From: Mallotus nudiflorus
Lineage: Eukaryota > Streptophyta > Magnoliopsida > Malpighiales > Euphorbiaceae
Length of the DNA stretch: 64,000 nt
Assembly (NCBI GenBank): GCA_947683625.1
Contig: CANTUR010000240.1
Span: forward strand, 1,490,501-1,554,500
Direction: 5' to 3'
Both the position numbers and the translations under genes were made by a program. Each line of letters opens with the position of its first letter. Positions within the stretch are counted from its first letter, which is position 1. Below the pieces are notes generated by a model. The model worked only from the letters and a program-made list of their open reading frames with translations, had not been told where the DNA came from and made no database searches. Positions 57,197 through 64,000 of the stretch are shown in pieces.

Positions 57197-58547
57197 GCAA
57201 GAGTCAGTAGAGTGACCAGTGACTTTATGAAATTTGCAATAACTGTTTTGATCAAAACTAGGGAGGTTTGGGTTAAGGGTCTAAGGAGGCCTTTTTGAAT
57301 GAGACGGTCTAGGACTTTGGATAAGGGTTGGTTAAAATTTCAGAATCTCCTAGGTTGTTGGATGGCATGAACTCCTATGACTTGGCTAGCATTTCCTTGC
57401 TGCGTGCCCCTAGTTAGGTAATTTCTCACCTAGTGGCCTTCTTTTTCTCATTTTCGATCTCTTCATCCTATAACCCATCATCATAAAGGTCCACGAATAT
57501 CTTGGGGTTCATCATTTGTAATCTCTCCACTAGGTTAGGTGACACATTTCAGACTATCATTCTAACCTGGTCCTTCTCTGCTAATTTATTCTTCATCATT
57601 CCTACCTTATTCATGAACCTAGTCAGAAAATCTAAAAATGATTCATTGGGCTTCTACATGGTTAGCTCCAAATCTCTTATAGATAGCTCAAGCCTAGTAT
57701 TATAATTGTATTGCTTCAAAAAAGCAATGCACAACTCCCTCCAATATGCTCGAATAGACTTCTCTAACCCATGATACCAGTTAACGGCCATTCCTTCCAA
57801 GGACAGCACAAACAGCTTAGTAACCACGGCCAAAGGAGCCTTAGTGGTACTCATAGTAGTTGTGTATTGACTAAGATGAATCCTCAGGTCCCTAGTACCA
57901 TCAAACTTCTACAGCTATGGCATTTTGAATTTTTCAGGTAGCCTGCTTTCCTTAAATTGCATCACATCCTCAAAGTCAAGAAGGTATCCTAGGCCTTGTC
58001 CCCTCGTCAACTCTTCCATCTTAGACATCTTTTGAGTTAATGCCTTCATCTACCTAGATTCTAGCTCTTGCACTTGCTCAAGTGATTCCTTTTTCTCCTT
58101 TTCAACCATGTAACTCTCAACATCGTCGAGTTTCATGTCATTGTTAACAGGTAGTGAACCCATGACAGGTGGATTAGCCTCGACGGGTGGTGCAGCAATA
58201 GCAGGTGGTGGCATTAATCCCACTAAAGCTTGTCTTAAATCGTCTTGCATCATTGCTCTCATATCATCCATCAGTGCTTCTTTAACATCTTCTAGGGTCC
58301 AGTTTCCTCCCTCTTGTTGTTCCATTCTTTCAATTCGTTCAGGTTGCATAGCTTCCAAATAGAGAGGATTAATAGGGCTATTTTCCAGTCTGTTAAGGAT
58401 CTTTTTTGCGATCAATTGGGGGCTTGAATTAGTTCTCACTAGTCTGCCACCTTTTTGACTCCAAACACAGGAAGACCCAGATGAATCTATGATGGCATAA
58501 GACAAATTGTTAGTCTGATGCATGAGGTGCATGTATGCATGATGCAC
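57197..58547 (-). pseudogene. gag: Element C gag
   Basis: 58547-58050 is an open N-terminal region of 165 codons with a proline-rich stretch (PPPAIAAPPVEANPPVMG) and a coiled-coil-like end (EKEKKESLEQVQELESR). After a stop the gag core follows (57854-57480): VVTKLFVLSLEGMAVNWYHG, AYWRELCIAFLKQYNYNTRL, LTRFMNKVGMMKNKLAEKDQ. Near 57245-57190 is a zinc knuckle of the form FHKVTGHSTDSCMCLKHEI. I chose the first ATG of the open frame; the true start may lie in the leader. Confidence 0.85.
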
Positions 58548-59247
58548 GTGCTATGCAATAAGTAGCAAGTAACAAGTTAGGTATACATACATCCTTCCAA
58601 CCTTATTCCTCCCGCACATGTATTCAATGGTGAGTCTCTTTTCCTAGGATTTTTGGGTCTTGGACTTAATATCAACAGGGGATATCAGGGTCCGACGCGC
58701 ATGCCAAATCTCTCAAAGTAAAATAGAAGCATAGAAATAGCATTTCTAGGTGTAAAAGATTAGCCCAATCTTTATTAACCTAAACGGGTTTCAAAAGTAT
58801 GGGCTTGGGCCTTTATAGATAAAAATACCTCATGGCAACATTCATAAGCAATTTGGGTAAATCCTAGAAGAAATAACTAAGCCATTATATGTGGTTAAGG
58901 TCTGGTAAAAAGGTCAAGGTTCCCTTAGCAAGATGCTCTCCATTATGGACTTTGAGTTACAGGCCAAGGTCAGAGGGGCCCGGCATCCTTTGCAAACTCA
59001 AGAGAAGACTACCCCCCTTAAGGACTTGGGTTACAGGCTCTGGTCAAATGAGCCCGATAATCTCTCTTGGACTAAGTTAAGGCTAAGAGTGATGGTTAGC
59101 CAATCTATAACCCCATGAAGCTAGTTAAATCATGGAGTCATAAACAAATGCCATCAGTTTAGTAGGGACATGCAGAATGAATGAAAGAATAAAATAATAA
59201 TTAATAAAATAATTTTGAAGAACACAAGTAGAATCAGTATCTCTTAT
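58548..59247 (-). other. Element C untranslated leader
   Basis: No gene. The minus strand contains GTAACCCAAGTCCTTAAGGG (near 59035) and a second weaker copy (GTAACTCAAAGTCCATAATGG near 58965) followed by CTTGCTAAGGGAACC, both shared with B and A1. The two short + strand frames at 58889 and 58933 are reverse readings of this region. Confidence 0.65.
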
Positions 59248-59264
59248 CCTTAGTGGAGTCGCCA
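59248..59264 (-). other. Primer binding site, element C
   Basis: The minus strand reads TGGCGACTCCACTAAGG one base after the LTR end, the best preserved version in the window. Ogre-type elements are known to use tRNA-Arg with a TGGCGACTCC site. Confidence 0.8.
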
Positions 59265-60853
59265 CTGTAGACGGTGAGGTTTAGCGCGCGTCCAAAATTT
59301 TAGCAATCGCATCACTATTTGAGCTCAAGGCTCTAGAGAACACACTAACCATTATCACAAAGACATGGCATGGAGAGGAGGAGTCGCCACCCAAGGTAAT
59401 AACTGGGACAATTTGAAAAGGTGGTACTTGATTCCCTAAAAGAAAGCTAGCACCACAACCAAGAGATTCTGGATACGGAATACCAACTTCTTTCAGTCTT
59501 GTGTTCATTTAGAATTACTTTATGAATTACTTTCTTATCCTCTATTTACATGCAATTTCATATAAACCCAAAAACAATAAACTCCAAGGCAAACTAGTCA
59601 TGAAATATACAAGTAAATATTGCATTTAATTACATAACCCCTAAGTTAGTCTAATCTACATGGATTTTAATTAAATGAGTTAAATCTAAATGTTTTAATG
59701 TAGAAGTGAACCTAAAGACCTAATTCCTTTTAATTTTTATTAAATGAACCTAAGTCTATTAATTTTAATAAAAAATGGGCCTAATTCTACATATTATGAA
59801 GGCATTTAAATTAGTGGGCTTAATTCTACATGTTTTAATTAAATAATGATCTTAAATCTACAAATTATGAAAAAGACTTAAATTAAGTGAGCTAAGTCTA
59901 AATTAATTAAATTAAATTAAGTGGGCCTATGTCTAATTAACTAAATAGGCCTAAAGATATTTCTAACCTAAAATCTAATTAATTATGGACCTACAAATAT
60001 ATTTTAATTAATTAAACCTAATTAATTATTAAGTAATATGGGCTAAAAGAATTACCTAAACTTAAATAAATAAATCAAGGCCTAAAGTGGGCTTAAGGCC
60101 CAAAACACACAAAAATAATAAATAAACCCAAAAACAAATAATAATATAAAAGAAACAATTAAATAAGTTCAATTAAATAACTAAATTAATCCTTACTAAA
60201 ATCCTAATTTTTATTAACATGCAACCTAAATTAATCTACTTCCCTATTGATTTTAAATGATTACCAAATTGAAACTTAATTTTACTAACCAATTTAATAA
60301 AAAATCATGCAACCACACATATAATTTTATTACTATTCCCACTATTGGGGCTATTACATTAATTCATAAAATAATTAATAAAAATAAAAAATAGAGACAA
60401 TAAAAATAAAAAATAAAACCCTAGAAACTAAGTCTCTACGGGCTTTATCCATAGTCTTCTGTGGATTTCCAATGAAATTCATCTCCCTCATATGATCACC
60501 ATATGTTTTCCTCCATAATCACCAAAAAAATAAAATAATAATTAATGAATAAATTATGATAAAAAAATAAATAACAAATAAATAATAAATAAATAAAAGA
60601 AGAAGAAGAATATGGTATGCTTGTGGATGATCGGGGTGCTCCTCAGATTTGTGATTCACCGTTCTCGATAATATTCGAATCTTTTCTTCAAAAAAATCCT
60701 TCACAGGTTATGAATTAGTTAATGAATCAAAAGTAATTTTTAATTAAGAAAAATAAAAAAAATGCAATTTTCTTTCTCTCCTCTCCTCTTTTCTACGACT
60801 TTTTCTCTCTTCCTCCGCTTTTTTCTCCCTTTTTTCTATGCTTCCTCCCTCTC

Positions 60854-60860
60854 TTTTATA
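60854..60860 (-). promoter_or_regulatory. TATA box of the C/D LTR promoter
   Basis: The minus strand reads CTATAAAAGAGAGGGAGG; the same site is at 46604-46610 in the other LTR. It lies about 190 bp downstream of the U3 palindrome array. Confidence 0.65.
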
Positions 60861-61049
60861 GTAGAACCAGGAGGTCTAACCCTAATCCTAATGTGATTCT
60901 AATTCTTAAAGTGTATTCAGGAATTTTAAACCAATTAGGAATGAATTAATTAGGAAGTTTAAACCAATTTAGATTGAATTAACTAGGACGTTTAAACCAA
61001 TTAAAACACTAAATTGGAAGTAATTTAGAAATAGGAAAATGGAAGAATT

Positions 61050-61262
61050 CAATTCCGATCGAGATTGTGTAATTCCAATCGGAATTATACAATCTTGATC
61101 GGAATTGTTGTAATTTCGATCGAAATTACATATTTTCGATCGGAATTATGTAATTCCGATCCAAATTACAACAATTCTGATCGGGATTATATAATTTTGA
61201 TCAGAATTATGTAATTCCAGTCAGAATGACATAATTTCGGTTGGAATTATCAAATTCCAATG
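61050..61262. promoter_or_regulatory. Palindrome array in U3 of the C/D LTR (longest copy)
   Basis: Ten or so units at 20-21 bp steps, e.g. TTTCGATCGAAA, TTCCGATCGGAA-like and TTGATCGGAATT, alternating with TAATTCC/GGAATTA arms. The step equals about two turns of DNA, so the cores would face the same side of the helix. Four to five more units than in the 3' LTR, which shows copy-number change within the array. Confidence 0.85.
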
Positions 61263-61625
61263 CACTTTTTTTTAACATTTAATTACAAAAAGGCCCTCGA
61301 AAAAATTTAAATTTTGCAATTAGGTCCTAAAAAGAACTTTGCGATTTAGTCCCTGAAAACATTAAATCCTTCCTTAAAAAGCCCTTAGAATTTTTTAAGG
61401 ATTAAGTTTTGAAGACATTTTCATCATTGGAATCCTTTGTTACATCCATAACATATCATCCCGATATTGGGTTCTACAATTGCCCCCCTTTGTCGCTGTT
61501 TGCTTGACAAATTACGGTAATGCAAAATAGCACCCAATTTTTAAATTGAAAGTTAGGGTACTTACCTGTACTCCTTGAAGCTTCTTCTTGTGAATTTGCT
61601 ATACTCTGACATACAGCGTTTCAAT

Positions 61626-62646
61626 TGACATATCATACTCGGTCGTATGATATTAATTACACTCGATCGTATAACCTTGGGTGAATGAACCACATTATAC
61701 TCGGTCGTACAATGTTTGACTATACTTGGATATATAGCATTAGAAATAAATTACATCATACTCGATCGTATGATGCTGATTATACTCGGTCATATAATCA
61801 ATTGAGGATACATTGCACTCAGTTGTACAATAATGACTACACTCAGTCGTATAGTCTGCTTTGATAAGAAACATCATACTCGGTCGTATGATGCTGATTA
61901 TACTCAGTCGTATAATCGATTGAGGGTACATTGCACTCGGTCATACAATGTTGACTATACTCAATCGTATAGTCTATTTTGATAAGAAACATCATACTCG
62001 GTCGTATGATGCTGATTATACTTGGTCGTATAATCGATTGAGGGTACATTGCACTCGGTCGTACAATGTTGACTATACTCGGTCGTATAGTTTGTTTTGA
62101 TAAGGAACATCATACTCGGTCGTATGATGTTGATTATACTTGGTCATATAATCAATTGAAGATACATTGCACTTGGTCGTACAATGCTGACTACACTCAG
62201 TCGTATAGTCTGTTTTGATAAGGAACATCATACTCGATCGTATGATTCTGATTATACTTGGTCATATAATCTATTTTGATCAGGAACATCATACTCATTC
62301 ATATGATGCTAATTATACTCGGTCGTATAATCGATTAAGGATACATTGCACTCGATCGTACAATGTTGACTACACTCGGTCGTATAGTCTATTTTTTATA
62401 AGAAACATCACACTCGGTCGTATGATGCTGATTATACTCGGTCGTATAATCGATTGAGGAATACATTGCACTCAGTTGTACAATGCCGACTACACTCGGT
62501 CGTATAGTCTGTTTTTGATAAGAAACATCACACTCGGTCGTATGATGCTAATTATACTCGGTCATATAATTTGTTTTGATAAGGAACATCATACTTGGTC
62601 GTATGATGCTGATTTTTCTCGGTCATATAATCAATTGAAGATACAT
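61626..62646. repeat. Hairpin array of element D
   Basis: Same hairpins as in C. CATCATAC starts at 61754, 61872, 61990, 62108, 62226, 62287, 62406, 62526 and 62587: steps 118, 118, 118, 118, 61, 119, 120, 61, identical to those in C. Cores read TCGGTC more often than in C and arms are less damaged. Confidence 0.95.
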
Positions 62647-62922
62647 TGATTGTTTTAACAATTCCCTAAATCGCTAAACTATAAAGCTTTACAATCTAGG
62701 ACTAAATTGAAAAGAATCAAATGGACCTAAATGTAAATGAAAGATGAAGGACCTAATAGGATATATTCCCTTTTATATATTTCATTCCATCTTTTTCAAT
62801 TCACATTCTCATTTTCCTATTCTTCTTCTCTTTTTTTTCCTTTTCATTTTCTCTTGATTTTCAAATTTTGTCTTTTCAATTAAACTCTTATCCAACGTCC
62901 GATTTTGGATCCGTCTAATCTT

Positions 62923-63048
62923 ATGGCCCACCCATAACGTGGACTACGCAGGAGCAGTTCCAGGCAGTCAAATCCCCTCACTATACATCCACATTTTTCC
63001 TAAAATGATTTAGGGCTTCGTGAAGATGAAGAGATACTTCCACTAACT
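62923..63048 (+). pseudogene. Antisense gene 1 exon 1 fragment of element D
   Basis: ATGGCCCACCCATAACG aligns with the C start at 48524, with the same TAA at codon 5. The match to C ends near 63048 ('gatacttccacta'), where sequence changes to LTR. A TATATATTT box lies at 62774-62782. Confidence 0.7.
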
Positions 63049-63387
63049 CTCTAAATTGAATTAATTAGGTGAAGATTGAATTAATTAGGAAGTTTAAACC
63101 AATTAAAATACTAAATTGGAAGTAATTTAGAAATAGGAAAATGGAAGAATTCAATTCCGACCGGGATTGTGTAATTCCAATCAGAATTGTTGTAATTCCG
63201 ATCAGAATTACATAATTCCAGTCGGAATTATGGAATTCCGACCCACTTTTTTTTAACATTTAATTACAAAAAGGCCCCCAAAAAAATTTAAATTTTACAA
63301 TTAGGTCCTAAAAAGAACTTTACTATTTTCATCACTAGAGTCCTTTTTTACATCCATAACATATCATCCCGAAATTGGGTGTCTACA
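63049..63387 (-). repeat. 5' LTR fragment of element D
   Basis: It starts at 63387 on the minus strand with TGTAGACACCCAATTTCGGG and aligns with the first part of the C LTRs up to about 63060. It lacks about 75 bp next to 63320 and has a short palindrome array (63150-63245, about four units). Confidence 0.85.
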
Positions 63388-63620
63388 GTAACATAAGCAT
63401 TCATTGTGAACTGATGATTGTTTACAAGCAAAAACTTTAAAGAGCACAAGTATCTAAACTTTTGTTCCTAAAAAAATTATGTGTTTATATGCTTCAATCA
63501 AACTGAGTTTTAAGAGCAAAAACTGTTTAGAAAGGAGTTTCTAGTGCCTTCGATCGGACTAATTTTTGAGTGTGTGTTTTTCTACTTGCTTCCCCCTCCA
63601 AAATGGGGTGCATAAGGGTT
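63388..63620. other. Spacer with a scrap of A-type LTR
   Basis: 63388-63510 shows nothing recognisable. 63512-63618 matches 28020-28125 ('agtgcctt-gat-ggattaatttttgag', 'ttctacttgcttcc-cctccaaaatggggtg'), which is the A2 LTR next to the start of element B. Confidence 0.6.
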
Positions 63621-64000
63621 GTAAACACCCTATTTTGGGATGATAAAGTGTGGATGCAACAGAGGACTCTGATGATGAAAATGTTATAAATAGGTTTTCA
63701 ATACATGAAATTTGAAACCTCAAAAATCTAAATGCATTTTCAAAAGAGTTTAATTGGTTTTTTAAGGACTTATTTGAAAAGCTTAAATACTTTCAGGATT
63801 TGTTTGTAATTACAAAAAAGATATCGGAATCCTATATTTCCAATTGGAATTTCAAAATTCTGATTGGAATTATGTAATTCCAATCGTAACTACATAATTT
63901 CAATCAAAATTATGCATGTTTCATCTACTTTTTATTTTATTTCAGTAAAAAATTTGGTTTCTTGAATTTTTATTGGTCAAATAATATTTATCTAAATTTT
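63621..64000 (+). repeat. Start of another B-type LTR, cut by the window end
   Basis: It starts TGTAAACACCCTATTTTGGG and follows the B LTR start (28127-28500) at roughly 85 in 100 bases by eye, with a small deletion near 63770. A palindrome array with GGAATT/AATTCC arms is at about 63826-63915. It is not preceded by a polypurine tract, so it is not clearly a 3' LTR. Confidence 0.75.

Larger units (their letters stand above)
45029..61478 (-). mobile_element. Element C: nearly complete Tat/Ogre-type element with two antisense genes
   Basis: Minus orientation: 5' LTR 61478-59266, primer site, leader, gag, protease, RT, RNase H, second RNase H, integrase, then antisense genes 2 and 1 (on the + strand), hairpin array, polypurine tract and 3' LTR 47114-45029. 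The LTRs differ at roughly 7 in 100 bases in the part compared by eye, so the copy is not recent. Pol has about ten stops or frameshifts. Flanks do not show an obvious TSD (ATAT/AAT on the left), in line with the shared LTR to D on the right. Confidence 0.9.
59266..61478 (-). repeat. LTR shared by element C (5') and element D (3'), 2213 bp
   Basis: It runs on the minus strand from TGTAGAACCCAATATCGGG to ...CACCGTCTACA. It is followed by a primer site (so it serves as 5' LTR of C) but is also preceded by a polypurine tract and hairpin array (so it is the 3' LTR of D). One LTR serving two internal regions is the mark of a tandem element pair formed by recombination between LTRs. Confidence 0.9.
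61479..63387 (-). mobile_element. Element D: internally deleted relative of C, in tandem with it
   Basis: Reading on the minus strand: a 5' LTR fragment (63387-63049), a deletion junction, exon 1 of antisense gene 1, hairpin array, polypurine tract (61494-61479) and the shared LTR. Gag, pol and antisense gene 2 are gone. The 5 bp to the right of 63387 are GTAAC, and no equal 5 bp are found left of 45029. Confidence 0.85.

Noticed and set aside
58135..58362. + strand frame of 75 codons opposite gag
   Set aside because: It is the reverse of the proline-rich gag N-terminus.
28127..63387. Possibility of an endogenous plant pararetrovirus
   Set aside because: There is an integrase, LTRs and Tat-type dual RNase H, and no movement or coat protein domains.
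45024..63392. Target site duplication around the C-D pair
   Set aside because: The flanks (ATAAT on the left, GTAAC on the right) do not match, so no TSD is claimed.
1..64000. tRNA or rRNA genes
   Set aside because: No cloverleaf with A and B boxes or rRNA segment was noticed; tRNA-like signals are only the primer sites.

Overview
This window looks like plant nuclear heterochromatin. It is AT-rich, I see no intact host gene, and almost every stretch can be assigned to nested LTR retrotransposons plus one degenerate CACTA-type DNA transposon. Gag-pol features typical of the Ty3/gypsy Tat/Ogre group (a PBS of the TGGCGACTCC type, dual RNase H, a G-patch-like stretch after protease, and extra genes antisense to pol) point to a flowering plant. 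The species cannot be told from the sequence. I could not run alignments; homologies were read by eye from translations and from comparing the copies in the window with each other.

Layout. 1-1105: LTR-like remnant. 1560-6202: very decayed Tat-type element E (+ strand). 6203-11972: degenerate CACTA-like element with a broken two-exon gene. 11973-22751: element A1 (+), its protease split at 17804-19344 by a solo LTR of another family (TSD CTAGG on both sides). 22752-28126: element A2 (-), same family as A1 but inverted and without gag-pol, inserted in the A1 integrase. 28127-45028: element B (+), starting inside the A2 LTR, with a solo LTR of its own family at 34112-36158. 45029-61478: element C (-), the best preserved copy. 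61479-63387: element D (-), an internally deleted relative that shares the 59266-61478 LTR with C. 63388-64000: scraps of A-type LTR and the start of another B-type LTR.

How the parts work together. Elements B and C carry two extra genes between integrase and the 3' LTR, on the strand opposite to pol. Antisense gene 1 has eight exons in B, all introns in phase 0, and encodes a plant-mobile-domain-like protein. Antisense gene 2 has two exons and resembles the plant DUF7745 family. Arrays of imperfect palindromes lie upstream of three promoters: the U3 of the LTR, the TATA box of gene 2, and the start of gene 1. The arms of these palindromes differ between units but stay complementary, while a CGATCG/CGGTCG core is kept. 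This is the most interesting signal here. It would fit a retroelement that encodes, or exploits, a sequence-specific DNA-binding factor acting on its own sense and antisense promoters, comparable in logic to the anti-silencing VANC proteins of VANDAL transposons. The arrays and gene structures are read from sequence; the regulatory role is inference.

Decay. Stops and lost catalytic residues are mostly C-to-T or G-to-A changes, as expected for long-methylated copies. None of the elements looks able to transpose by itself.
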